Assembly: GCA_002937815.1 (NCBI GenBank)
Contig: PTKQ01000021.1
Coordinates: 1 to 6,730 of the forward strand
DNA length: 6,730 bases
From: Alphaproteobacteria bacterium MarineAlpha6_Bin2
GTDB taxonomy: Bacteria; Pseudomonadota; Alphaproteobacteria; GCA-002720895
Reading direction: 5' to 3'
Below the pieces are notes generated by a model. That model did no database searches. It saw nothing but the letters and a program-made list of their open reading frames with translations, and had not been told where the DNA came from. A program made the position numbers and the translations under genes. Of the stretch, positions 1 through 6,689 are shown piece after piece; the first letter of the stretch is position 1; the number at the start of each line of letters is the position of its first letter.

Positions 1-15
1 AATAATAACATTAAA

Positions 16-21
16 AAGGAG
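16..21 (+). promoter_or_regulatory. Shine-Dalgarno site that fixes the infC start
   Basis: AAGGAG is a near-perfect complement of the 16S rRNA 3' end. Six bases (AAAAGA) separate it from the AUA codon at 28-30, which is ideal SD spacing. No AUG, GUG or UUG lies at a suitable distance in any frame. This site is therefore the main argument for placing the IF3 start at 28. An AUU codon at 10-12 is upstream of the site and cannot use it. Confidence 0.8.
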
Positions 22-27
22 AAAAGA

Positions 28-573
28 ATACAACAACGAAAAAAAAGATTTTTCAGCTTTACCAAATTTAGAGGCCCAAGAGTTAATCATTATATAAGAG
101 CAGATAAAATTAAGTTAATTGACCAAAATGGTAAAATGATAGGCGTGGTTCCGGTTGATGATGGTCTTCAAAAAGCTAAAGATGTAGGCTTGGATTTAGT
201 TGAAATATCTCCTAATACAAGCCCACCAATTTGTAAAATATTAGATTTTGGAAAATATAGATACCAACTTCAAAAAAAGAAAAGCCAGGAAAAGAAAAAA
301 CAAAAAACAATTAACACAAAAGAAATTCGTTTTCGACCAGGAATTGATCAGCACGATTATGAAATAAAAATGAAACAAATTCGAAAATTTTTAGGAAAAA
401 AAAATAAAGTTAAAGTTACTTTAAGATTTAGAGGAAGAGAAATGGGCCACAGGGAGTTGGGGGCAAAATTGTTTGATAAAATTCAAGAAGAAACCAAACA
501 AATAGCTTCAGTTGATCAAAAACCTAAAATGTTTGGAAGACAATTAGTTATGATTTTAAACTTTAGTAATTAA
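28..573 (+). CDS. infC: Translation initiation factor IF-3, non-canonical AUA start
   Basis: IF3 binds the 30S subunit, prevents premature 50S joining and proofreads the initiator tRNA and start codon. From the AUA at 28 the protein has 181 residues, matching the roughly 180 usual for the family. The N domain (about 16-85) carries GPRVN at 16-20 and LVEISPN at 57-63. A lysine-rich linker follows at about 80-93. The C domain carries KEIRFRPG at 98-105, [11 protein letters not shown] at 129-139 and GRQLVMIL at 170-177. The first in-frame AUG (136) would remove 36 residues, including the conserved GPRVN segment and first strand, so it is rejected. The frame is open to base 1, so a start outside the window is formally possible, but SD placement and length favour 28. 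IF3 genes of other bacteria, such as E. coli with AUU, use rare starts for autoregulation; the same is inferred here. First gene of the visible cluster. Confidence 0.93.
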   Translation: MQQRKKRFFSFTKFRGPRVNHYIRADKIKLIDQNGKMIGVVPVDDGLQKAKDVGLDLVEISPNTSPPICKILDFGKYRYQLQKKKSQEKKKQKTINTKEIRFRPGIDQHDYEIKMKQIRKFLGKKNKVKVTLRFRGREMGHRELGAKLFDKIQEETKQIASVDQKPKMFGRQLVMILNFSN

Positions 574-578
574 TTTTA

Positions 579-607
579 TTGATTTTAGGCCCAATACTGA
601 GTATATA
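579..607 (+). promoter_or_regulatory. Weak candidate promoter in the infC-rpmI gap
   Basis: TTGATT (579-584) is followed 17 bases later by TATATA (602-607). An overlapping TATATT at 604-609 fits the -10 consensus better but with 19-base spacing. Each hexamer matches sigma-70 consensus only partly, and such matches are common in DNA this AT-rich. If real, it would supply extra rpmI-rplT transcript with a short leader of about 26 bases. The same 67-base gap contains small inverted repeats (594-604 and 605-619) and a 14-base AT palindrome (611-624). None is a convincing terminator. Confidence 0.2.
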
Positions 608-640
608 TTCTTAAAATATTTTAATAATCATAAAAAAACA

Positions 641-838
641 ATGCCGAAATTGAAAACAAAATCTAGTGCAAAAAAAAGATTTAGTTTTACTGGTTCTGGT
701 AAAGTAAAAAGAAATTATGCTTTTAAAAGTCATAATTTAAGAAAAAGGTCGCAGTCTATGAAAAGAAAAGCAAGAGGAACAACGATTTTAAAAAAGTCCG
801 ACTTTAAACTTATAAAAACTTTTTTGCCGTATAAGTAA
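641..838 (+). CDS. rpmI: 50S ribosomal protein L35
   Basis: L35 is a small, highly basic 50S protein. The 65-residue product matches the usual family length and begins with the signature [14 protein letters not shown], followed by TGSGKVKR at about 17-24 and a [13 protein letters not shown] stretch near 29-37. It lies between infC and rplT, its conserved position in bacteria. The ATG at 641 starts the family-typical N terminus, so the start is secure. The upstream sequence (AATCATAAAAAAACA) has no recognisable SD, in contrast to infC and rplT. Initiation may rely on an unstructured A-rich leader. In E. coli, translation of this gene is repressed by L20 through a leader structure; no clear equivalent is seen here. 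Confidence 0.97.
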   Translation: MPKLKTKSSAKKRFSFTGSGKVKRNYAFKSHNLRKRSQSMKRKARGTTILKKSDFKLIKTFLPYK

Positions 839-845
839 GTAAAAA

Positions 846-851
846 AAGGAG
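846..851 (+). promoter_or_regulatory. Strong Shine-Dalgarno site of rplT
   Basis: AAGGAG lies 6 bases before the ATG at 858, inside the 19-base rpmI-rplT gap. It is the same hexamer at the same spacing as the site before infC, while the other genes of the window have weak or no SD. Confidence 0.85.
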
Positions 852-857
852 AGATAA

Positions 858-1223
858 ATGGTTAGAGTAAAAAGAGGAGTACAGGCTAAATCAAAACATA
901 AAAAGATTTTAAAAATGGCCAAGGGCTATAGAGGCAGATCTAAAAATGTTTTTCGTATTGCTGTTCAAAAAGTTGAAAAAGGATTGCAATATGCTTATCG
1001 CGATAGAAGGACAAAAAAAAGAAATTTTAGGGCTTTGTGGATACAAAAGATCAATGCTGGGACCAGAGAACACGGAATGAGTTATAGTCAATTTATAAAA
1101 GGGATGAAAAAAGCTGAAATAGAAATTGATAGAAAAATTTTAGCAGATATTGCCTTAAATAATCCAATTACTTTTAAATTTATTGTTGAAAAAGTTCGCG
1201 GTAGAAAAGAAAAAACTACATAA
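858..1223 (+). CDS. rplT: 50S ribosomal protein L20
   Basis: L20 binds 23S rRNA directly and is needed early in 50S assembly. The protein has 121 residues, close to the usual 115-120. The N-terminal half is a long basic extension starting [30 protein letters not shown], a clear L20 signature. [24 protein letters not shown] (about 46-69) leads into the C-terminal globular RNA-binding domain, which ends near FIVEKVR. A few extra charged residues form the tail. It follows rpmI by 19 bases and is surely co-transcribed with it. L20 autoregulates the rpmI-rplT pair in E. coli and, by a different leader, in Firmicutes; whether it does so here is not visible. The gene is followed by an intrinsic terminator or attenuator before pheS. 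Confidence 0.98.
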   Translation: MVRVKRGVQAKSKHKKILKMAKGYRGRSKNVFRIAVQKVEKGLQYAYRDRRTKKRNFRALWIQKINAGTREHGMSYSQFIKGMKKAEIEIDRKILADIALNNPITFKFIVEKVRGRKEKTT

Positions 1224-1249
1224 AAAATTAAAAAAACTAATTATAAAAA

Positions 1250-1258
1250 TGTTACAAT
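1250..1258 (+). promoter_or_regulatory. Candidate extended -10 promoter for pheS-pheT-lepA
   Basis: TGTTACAAT is a TGn extended -10 element joined to TACAAT, one mismatch from TATAAT. Only a weak -35 match, TTAAAA at 1228-1233 with 19-base spacing, lies upstream, but extended -10 promoters tolerate this. The predicted start near 1264-1266 falls inside the 5' arm of the terminator hairpin. A transcript begun here would lack half the stem and should not terminate. This is inferred from motif matching only, in AT-rich DNA. Confidence 0.35.
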
Positions 1259-1259
1259 G

Positions 1260-1291
1260 AAAGTCCTATAAAAAGATAGGGCTTTTTTTTT
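1260..1291 (+). terminator. Intrinsic terminator or attenuator between rplT and pheS
   Basis: A 10-bp stem pairs 1260-1269 (AAAGTCCTAT) with 1276-1285 (ATAGGGCTTT), with one T-G wobble at 1264/1281 and a 6-base AAAAAG loop. The 3' arm runs into nine consecutive Ts (1283-1291). This is a textbook Rho-independent terminator shape, although the upper and lower stem are AT-rich, so termination may be partial. The T-run ends only 8 bases before the pheS ATG. It closes the infC-rpmI-rplT transcript or attenuates read-through into pheST. E. coli has the pheM-dependent attenuator at the same locus, but no phenylalanine-coding leader peptide is present here. Confidence 0.8.
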
Positions 1292-1299
1292 GTGCTTTC

Positions 1300-2364
1300 A
1301 TGTTTGAAAATTTAAAAAAATTAGAACAAGAGATAGAAGAAAAGTTATCCGGTATTAAAGATTCCATAAGCTTGAGTTCTTTAAAAATTGAGATTTTCGG
1401 AAAAAAGGGAAGTATTACAAACCATTTAAAGTCAATAAGTAGTTTGCCTAAGGATCAAAGGAAACAAACGGGTCAGGCTATTAATGACCTTAAGAATAAA
1501 ATTAATACTATAATCGAAAAAAAATTTAATGATCTTAACAAAGATGAAATAGAGAACAAACTATTAAATGAAAGCGTAGATTCAACTTTGTCATCAAGAC
1601 CAGACGAAGAAGGTAAAATTAATCCCATTACACAAACAATAGCAGAAGTAACAAAAATTTTTCAAAAAATGGGATTTAAAATAGCTTTAGGACCAGATAT
1701 TGAAGATGATTATCATAATTTTACTGCCTTAAATATACCCCCAGAACATCCTGCTAGACAATTACATGATACTTTTTATTTAAAAAAAAATAAAAATGGC
1801 CAAAAAAATCTTTTAAGAACTCACACTTCGCCGGTTCAAATTAGAACGTTAGAAAATACAAAGCCGCCTTTAAAAATTATTGCTCCTGGTCGGGCATATC
1901 GTGCAGATTCAGACATTACTCATACTCCCATGTTTCATCAAATTGAAGGGCTATGTATTGATAAAGATGTAAACATGTCTCATTTAAAAGGTTGTATTTT
2001 AGATTTTTGTCATGAATATTTTGATATAGAAGATCTTCCTGTCCGTTTTAGACCAAGTTTTTTTCCTTTTACTGAACCATCAGCAGAAGTTGATATTGGT
2101 TGTTATAAAAATAAAAAAGAAATTAAAATTGGAACTGGTGGAGATTGGCTAGAAATTATGGGTTGTGGCATGGTTAATTTAAACGTTTTAAAAAATTGTA
2201 AAGTAGATACAAAAAAATTTCAAGGATTTGCATTTGGAATGGGCGTAGAAAGAATGGCGATGTTAAAATATGGTATTTCTGATTTGAGAAGTTTTTTTGA
2301 ATCAGATCTTAAGTGGTTAAAAAATTTTGGATTCTCAGTTTTTGACAATATTGAAAAAGTTTAA
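1300..2364 (+). CDS. pheS: Phenylalanyl-tRNA synthetase alpha subunit
   Basis: Catalytic subunit of the alpha2-beta2 class II synthetase that charges tRNA-Phe in the cytoplasm. Of 354 residues, about 1-95 form the charged N-terminal helical (coiled-coil) region that contacts tRNA. The catalytic core starts near 107 (INPITQTIAEV). Class II motif 2 includes THTPMFHQIEG at 207-217. The PheS signature RFRPSFFPFTEPSAEVD is at 249-265, GGDWLEIMGCGM at 280-291, and motif 3, GFAFGMGVER, at 309-318. Ala311 is in the position of E. coli Ala294, which sets Phe pocket size. The roughly 12-residue tail beyond the E. coli end is usual in alphaproteobacteria. The start at 1300 gives the family-typical N terminus; no SD is visible because a T-run lies immediately upstream. 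pheT follows after 3 bases, so the two are probably translationally coupled. Confidence 0.98.
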   Translation: MFENLKKLEQEIEEKLSGIKDSISLSSLKIEIFGKKGSITNHLKSISSLPKDQRKQTGQAINDLKNKINTIIEKKFNDLNKDEIENKLLNESVDSTLSSRPDEEGKINPITQTIAEVTKIFQKMGFKIALGPDIEDDYHNFTALNIPPEHPARQLHDTFYLKKNKNGQKNLLRTHTSPVQIRTLENTKPPLKIIAPGRAYRADSDITHTPMFHQIEGLCIDKDVNMSHLKGCILDFCHEYFDIEDLPVRFRPSFFPFTEPSAEVDIGCYKNKKEIKIGTGGDWLEIMGCGMVNLNVLKNCKVDTKKFQGFAFGMGVERMAMLKYGISDLRSFFESDLKWLKNFGFSVFDNIEKV

Positions 2365-2367
2365 AAA

Positions 2368-4770
2368 ATGAAGTTTACATTTTCTTGGTTACAAAAATTT
2401 TTAAAAACAAAAAGAAGTCTTAAAGATATTTGCGAAAAACTCACATTATTGGGTATAGAAGTAAGTGAAATTATTGATAACCAAGATGTTTTAAAGCCAT
2501 TTAAAATTGCTCAAGTTGTTGATGTTAAAGACCATCCAAACGCGGACAGACTAAAGCTTTGTAAAATTAATGATGGGAATAAAACATTCAATATAGTTTG
2601 TGGGGCTTCTAATGTAAAAAAAAATATGAAAGCAATATTAGCTCCAGTAGGTACCAGAATGCCAACCGGAGATTTTACAATTCAAAAAACACAAATTAGA
2701 GGTGTTGAAAGCGAAGGAATGTTGTGTTCAGCAAAAGAAATTGGTTTGGGAAAAGAACATGAAGAAATAATAGAATTAAGTGCCAATGAGAAAATAGGTG
2801 ATTCTTTATCTACTTTGTATCCATCTGAAAAAATAATTGATGTTGAGATTACACCAAATCGATCTGATTGTTTAGGAATAAATGGTATAGCTAGAGATTT
2901 AGCTGCAGGCGGAATGGGAGATTTTCTTGAGAAAAAAGTTTCTAAAGAAAAAGGGAAGTTTAAAAGTGATATTGAAATAATAATTACAAAAGAAGCAAAA
3001 AAAATTTGCCCGGTATTTTATGGACGATATATCAAAAATGTAAAAAATTGTGAGAGTCCAGAATGGTTTAAAAAACAATTAGTTGCAGTAGGCTTAAAAC
3101 CTATTTCAGCTTTAGTTGATATTACAAATTATTTAACAATTGATTCTAATAGACCTTTACATGTTTTTGATGCAGATAAAATTAAAGGAAATCTGACAAT
3201 ATCATTATCTAATGGAGGGAAAAATTTTAATGCTCTAGATGATCAAAATTACAAACTATCAAAAGGGATGATAACAATATCAGATGATAATGATGTAATA
3301 AGCTTAGCAGGCGTGATAGGAGGTTCGTCAACGGGATGTGGTTTAAATACAAAGAATGTTTTTCTTGAATCTGCTATTTTTGATCCAGTAAGTACTGCAA
3401 AAACTGGAAGATTATTAAATATTGTTACAGATGCAAGATACAGATTTGAACGTGGAGTTGATCCTCAAAGTGTAATAACGGGCATAGAAGAAGCAACTAA
3501 TTTAATTTTAGATTTTTGTGGGGGAGAAACAAGCGAACTTATTTCCGATGGATCCATCCCTGACAATAAAAGAAAAATTGTATTTGATTTCGATACTCTT
3601 GAAAAATTTGGCGGAATTAAAATTTCTGAGAAAGAGACGCAAAATATTTTAAATAAATTAGGTTTTAAGATATTAAAAAAAGGAAAAAAGTATGAATTAA
3701 TATCCCCTAGTTGGAGGCATGATATTGAAAATGAACAAGATATTACTGAAGAAGTGCTTCGGATTTATGGTTATGATAATATTCCATCACAATCGATTTA
3801 TATTAATAATCAAAACAGCATAGATAATCGTTGTCAAATTAGAGAATTAAGTATGAAAAGATGTTTAGCCTTAAAAGGTTTAACAGAAACTGTAACGTGG
3901 TCGTTTATCTCTAAACAAAATGCAAAATTATTTGGTTTTAAAGGTGAATTGTTAGAAATAACAAATCCGATAAGCAGTGATCTAGATATAATGAGGCCAT
4001 CAATCATTCCCAATTTATTACAAGCCATTTCCAATAATGTTGCTAAGGGTGAAAAACAAATTTGTTTGTTTGAATTAGGTCCAATTTTTGGAAATATTAA
4101 AGATATGCATAAAAAAATCCCCGATATCCAAGAAATTGGTCTAGCAGGGGTGCGGTATGGTAAAAAAACAAAACATTGGTTAGAAACAGAAAGAGATTAC
4201 GATCTTTTTGATGTCAAATCAGATTTAGAGTCTCTTCTAAAATGTTGTAAATTGTCCTCATCTTCGTACAGTATTAAAAATGAGGGTATCACAGATTATT
4301 ATCATCCTAGAAAATCAGGCACTTTCTTTTTTCCCGACAGCGCTTCAGGCGCTATGTTTGGAGAAATCCATCCAGATATAATTAAAAAATTAGATATTGA
4401 CCAGCCTGTTTTTGCTTTCGAATTAAGTCTTTTTTCTCTACCTCATGAGGTTGTAGATAAGAAAAAAATTTTTAAGAATAAATATTTTCAAAAAGTTGAA
4501 AGAGATTTTGCTTTCATTGTCGATAAAAATATAGAAGCAGGAGATATAGTACGTATTGCTGCTGAGGTTGATGAGGAACTCATAGATAAAGTTTATATTT
4601 TCGATGTTTATGAAGGCGAAGGAATTCCAGAAGGTAAAAAATCTTTAGCTATTTCTGTTACACTCCAGCCGACAAAAAAGACATTAACAGATTTAGAAAT
4701 TGAGGAAATTGGAAAAAAAATTGTTGAAAATATTGTTAAAAGCTTCCGCGCCACTATCAGAGAAAAATAA
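2368..4770 (+). CDS. pheT: Phenylalanyl-tRNA synthetase beta subunit
   Basis: Non-catalytic partner of PheS, used for tRNA recognition and editing of misactivated tyrosine. The 800 residues match the full-length bacterial family. Visible domains in order: N-terminal B1 (1-40); an EMAP/OB-fold tRNA-binding domain (about 44-150, with HPNADRLKLCKI and VCGASNV); the B3/B4 editing region (about 212-380); B5 (about 402-472); the catalytic-like core (about 490-690); and the C-terminal ferredoxin-fold anticodon-binding domain (about 707-799, with QKVERDFAFIVDK and KKSLAISVTLQP). D452, D458, E461 and E462 in HDIENEQDITEEVLR fit the B5 metal site shared with PheS. The start 3 bases after pheS gives the standard MKFTFSWLQKFL N terminus. 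The SD is weak at best, so coupling to pheS is likely. lepA follows after 6 bases. No frameshift or missing domain is seen. Confidence 0.98.
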   Translation: MKFTFSWLQKFLKTKRSLKDICEKLTLLGIEVSEIIDNQDVLKPFKIAQVVDVKDHPNADRLKLCKINDGNKTFNIVCGASNVKKNMKAILAPVGTRMPTGDFTIQKTQIRGVESEGMLCSAKEIGLGKEHEEIIELSANEKIGDSLSTLYPSEKIIDVEITPNRSDCLGINGIARDLAAGGMGDFLEKKVSKEKGKFKSDIEIIITKEAKKICPVFYGRYIKNVKNCESPEWFKKQLVAVGLKPISALVDITNYLTIDSNRPLHVFDADKIKGNLTISLSNGGKNFNALDDQNYKLSKGMITISDDNDVISLAGVIGGSSTGCGLNTKNVFLESAIFDPVSTAKTGRLLNIVTDARYRFERGVDPQSVITGIEEATNLILDFCGGETSELISDGSIPDNKRKIVFDFDTLEKFGGIKISEKETQNILNKLGFKILKKGKKYELISPSWRHDIENEQDITEEVLRIYGYDNIPSQSIYINNQNSIDNRCQIRELSMKRCLALKGLTETVTWSFISKQNAKLFGFKGELLEITNPISSDLDIMRPSIIPNLLQAISNNVAKGEKQICLFELGPIFGNIKDMHKKIPDIQEIGLAGVRYGKKTKHWLETERDYDLFDVKSDLESLLKCCKLSSSSYSIKNEGITDYYHPRKSGTFFFPDSASGAMFGEIHPDIIKKLDIDQPVFAFELSLFSLPHEVVDKKKIFKNKYFQKVERDFAFIVDKNIEAGDIVRIAAEVDEELIDKVYIFDVYEGEGIPEGKKSLAISVTLQPTKKTLTDLEIEEIGKKIVENIVKSFRATIREK

Positions 4771-4776
4771 ATTATC

Positions 4777-6579
4777 ATGTCTATTTCTAATTTAAGAAAT
4801 TTTGCAATTATTGCACATATAGATCATGGAAAATCTACTTTAGCTGATAGACTGATTCAGCATTGTGGTGGAATATCACAAAGAGAATTTAGAGACCAAA
4901 TACTAGATTCTATGGACTTAGAAAGAGAAAGAGGAATAACAATCAAAGCTCAAACTGTTCAATTAAATTATCAATATAATAATAAGAAATATAAATTAAA
5001 TTTAATTGATACTCCCGGACATGTCGATTTTTCTTATGAAGTTAACCGCTCCTTAGCAGCTTGCGAGGGTTCCATTTTAGTAGTTGATAGTACACAAGGA
5101 GTGGAAGCTCAAACATTGGCAAATGCTTATCAGGCTATTGCAAACAATCATGAAATCATACCTGTATTAAACAAAATAGATTTACCTGCATCAAATCCTG
5201 AAAATGTATCTAAACAAATTGAAGATATGATAGGAATTAGCGCAAAAGACGCTATACAAATCTCCGCAAAAACAGGTGAGGGAGTAGAGGATTTATTACA
5301 TTTACTAATTAATAAATTACCGGCTCCTAAGGGAAATAGCAATGATCCTCTCCAGGTTTTAATAATTGATAGTTGGTATAATAAATATTCAGGGGTTATT
5401 GCTCTAGTAAGAATTAATAACGGAAGCTTGCGAGTTGGTCAAAAAATTCTAATGATGTCTAATAAAACATCTTATGAAATTGAAAAAGTTGGAATTTTTA
5501 CACCGAAATTAAAAGATGTTGAATTGTTAACCTCTGGTGAGATAGGATTTATAACTGCGGGTATAAAAAAAGTTTCTGATTGTAAAATTGGAGATACCAT
5601 CACAAATGAAAACAAACCGTGCCCAAAAGCACTTCCTGGTTTTAAACCATCACAACCCGTGGTTTTTTGTGGGTTGTTTCCTTATGATAGTTCTCAATTT
5701 AATGATTTTAAAGATAGTTTAGAAAAATTAAGTTTAAACGATTCCAGCTTTTCCTATGAACAAGAGTCATCTGCAGCATTGGGACATGGATTTCGTTGTG
5801 GTTTTTTAGGTCTTTTACATATGGAAGTAATTAGAGAAAGGTTGGAAAGAGAATTTAATATAGAACTTTTAGCCACCGCACCAAGTGTTGTTTATCAAAT
5901 AACAAAAACAGATGGAAAAATGCATAAAATTCATAACCCAATTGAATTTCCTGACCCAACTTTATTAAAAAATATGGAAGAGCCATGGATAACTTCAACA
6001 ATCGTTGCTCCAAAAAATTATTTAGGTAAAATTTTCGAATTATGTGAATCGAGAAGAGGAGAACAAATTGAACATAATTTTATGGGACAAACAGTAATAG
6101 TAAAGTATAAATTACCATTATCTGAAATTATTATTGATTTTTATGATCGTTTAAAGTCTCTTACTAAAGGTTACGCAAGTTTTGATTATCAAATTGATGG
6201 TTTTAGAGAAAGCAAATTAATAAAACTTTCAATTTTAGTTAATCAAGAAATTGTAGAACCTTTATCAATTATTGTACACGCTTTATATGCAGAAAAAAGA
6301 GGAAGAGAAATTTGTACAAGATTAAAAGAAGTGTTACCTCGCCAGCAATTTAAATTGCCAATCCAAGCAGCTATTGGTGGAAAAATTATTGCGCGCGAAA
6401 CGCTGCCAGCATATCGAAAAGATGTAACTGGAAGTTTGTATGGCGGAGATAGAACTCGCAAGGATAAATTGTTAAAAAAACAAAAAAAAGGAAAAAAGCG
6501 TTTAAAACAATTTGGTAAAGTGAATATACCTCAGTCGGCTTTTTTAGAAGCTCTAAAAACTAGCGAAAATAGTAAATAA
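4777..6579 (+). CDS. lepA: Elongation factor 4 (LepA), ribosome-associated GTPase
   Basis: LepA is an EF-G-like GTPase that binds ribosomes; back-translocation and a role in initiation or 30S biogenesis have been proposed. The 600 residues equal the usual length. GTPase motifs are intact: G1 AHIDHGKS (13-20), G2 RGIT (52-55), G3 DTPGH (78-82), G4 NKID (132-135) and G5 SAK (163-165). Beta-barrel domain II and the EF-G-like domains follow, with [13 protein letters not shown] at 338-350. The LepA-specific C-terminal domain, which replaces EF-G domain IV, includes [21 protein letters not shown] and [21 protein letters not shown]. The start at 4777 yields the family-typical [15 protein letters not shown] terminus at normal spacing. 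No strong SD precedes it (AGAGAAAAATAAATTATC). The 6-base gap to pheT implies co-transcription. No terminator lies between lepA and the tRNA gene. Confidence 0.98.
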   Translation: MSISNLRNFAIIAHIDHGKSTLADRLIQHCGGISQREFRDQILDSMDLERERGITIKAQTVQLNYQYNNKKYKLNLIDTPGHVDFSYEVNRSLAACEGSILVVDSTQGVEAQTLANAYQAIANNHEIIPVLNKIDLPASNPENVSKQIEDMIGISAKDAIQISAKTGEGVEDLLHLLINKLPAPKGNSNDPLQVLIIDSWYNKYSGVIALVRINNGSLRVGQKILMMSNKTSYEIEKVGIFTPKLKDVELLTSGEIGFITAGIKKVSDCKIGDTITNENKPCPKALPGFKPSQPVVFCGLFPYDSSQFNDFKDSLEKLSLNDSSFSYEQESSAALGHGFRCGFLGLLHMEVIRERLEREFNIELLATAPSVVYQITKTDGKMHKIHNPIEFPDPTLLKNMEEPWITSTIVAPKNYLGKIFELCESRRGEQIEHNFMGQTVIVKYKLPLSEIIIDFYDRLKSLTKGYASFDYQIDGFRESKLIKLSILVNQEIVEPLSIIVHALYAEKRGREICTRLKEVLPRQQFKLPIQAAIGGKIIARETLPAYRKDVTGSLYGGDRTRKDKLLKKQKKGKKRLKQFGKVNIPQSAFLEALKTSENSK

Positions 6580-6583
6580 TATA

Positions 6584-6589
6584 TATATT
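6584..6589 (+). promoter_or_regulatory. Possible -10 element of the tRNA-Ser gene
   Basis: TATATT, one mismatch from consensus, ends 10 bases before the mature tRNA 5' end, within the 20-base lepA-tRNA gap. The base stretch at -35 spacing (TAGCGA, 6561-6566, inside lepA) is a poor match. It may simply be AT-rich spacer, with the tRNA processed from a lepA read-through transcript. Confidence 0.2.
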
Positions 6590-6599
6590 TAATTTGTAC

Positions 6600-6689
6600 G
6601 GAGAGGTGGCCGAGTGGTTGAAGGCGCACGCTTGGAAAGCGTGTATGTGGGAAACTGCATCGCGGGTTCGAATCCCGCTCTCTCCGCCA
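6600..6689 (+). tRNA. tRNA-Ser, anticodon GGA, CCA encoded
   Basis: The 90-base gene folds as a class II (long variable arm) tRNA. The acceptor stem pairs 6600-6606 with 6679-6685, ending in one G-T pair. The D stem is GCC (6609-6611) with GGC (6623-6625). The anticodon stem is CACGC (6627-6631) with GCGTG (6639-6643), around loop TTGGAAA with anticodon GGA at 6634-6636. The variable arm pairs ATGTGG (6645-6650) with CTGCAT (6655-6660) across a GAAA loop, using two wobbles. The T stem is GCGGG with CCCGC, around TTCGAAT. The discriminator is G6686, the usual serine identity base, and CCA is encoded at 6687-6689. It reads UCC and UCU serine codons. Its GC content is far above the surroundings, as expected for a structural RNA in an AT-rich genome. 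Confidence 0.97.

Noticed and set aside
10..12. AUU codon in the infC frame, matching the E. coli infC start codon
   Set aside because: It lies upstream of the only SD (16-21), so it has no visible ribosome-binding site. The residues it would add are not family-like.
136..573. IF3 reading frame beginning at the first in-frame AUG (145 residues)
   Set aside because: It would delete the conserved GPRVN segment and first strand of the IF3 N domain. There is no SD at a suitable distance, and a normal-length protein results from the AUA at 28.
611..624. Perfect palindrome TTAAAATATTTTAA as an operator
   Set aside because: It consists only of A and T in an AT-rich spacer, where such palindromes arise easily by chance. 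There is no second copy in the other gaps.
909..1091. Reverse-strand open frame within rplT (60 codons)
   Set aside because: Antisense shadow of a well-identified ribosomal protein gene, with no family resemblance.
1249..1271. Leader peptide for phenylalanine attenuation (pheM-like) before pheS
   Set aside because: The only ATG-initiated frames are M-L-Q-stop (1249-1260) and M-K-V-L-stop (1257-1271). Neither contains Phe codons or has an SD.
3834..4034. Reverse-strand open frame within pheT (66 codons)
   Set aside because: It overlaps the intact PheT core region on the other strand, with no recognisable protein features.
5148..5342. Reverse-strand open frame within lepA (64 codons)
   Set aside because: Antisense to the LepA GTPase domain; composition looks like a shadow frame.
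6243..6461. Reverse-strand open frame within lepA (72 codons)
   Set aside because: Antisense to the conserved LepA C-terminal domain; no independent support.
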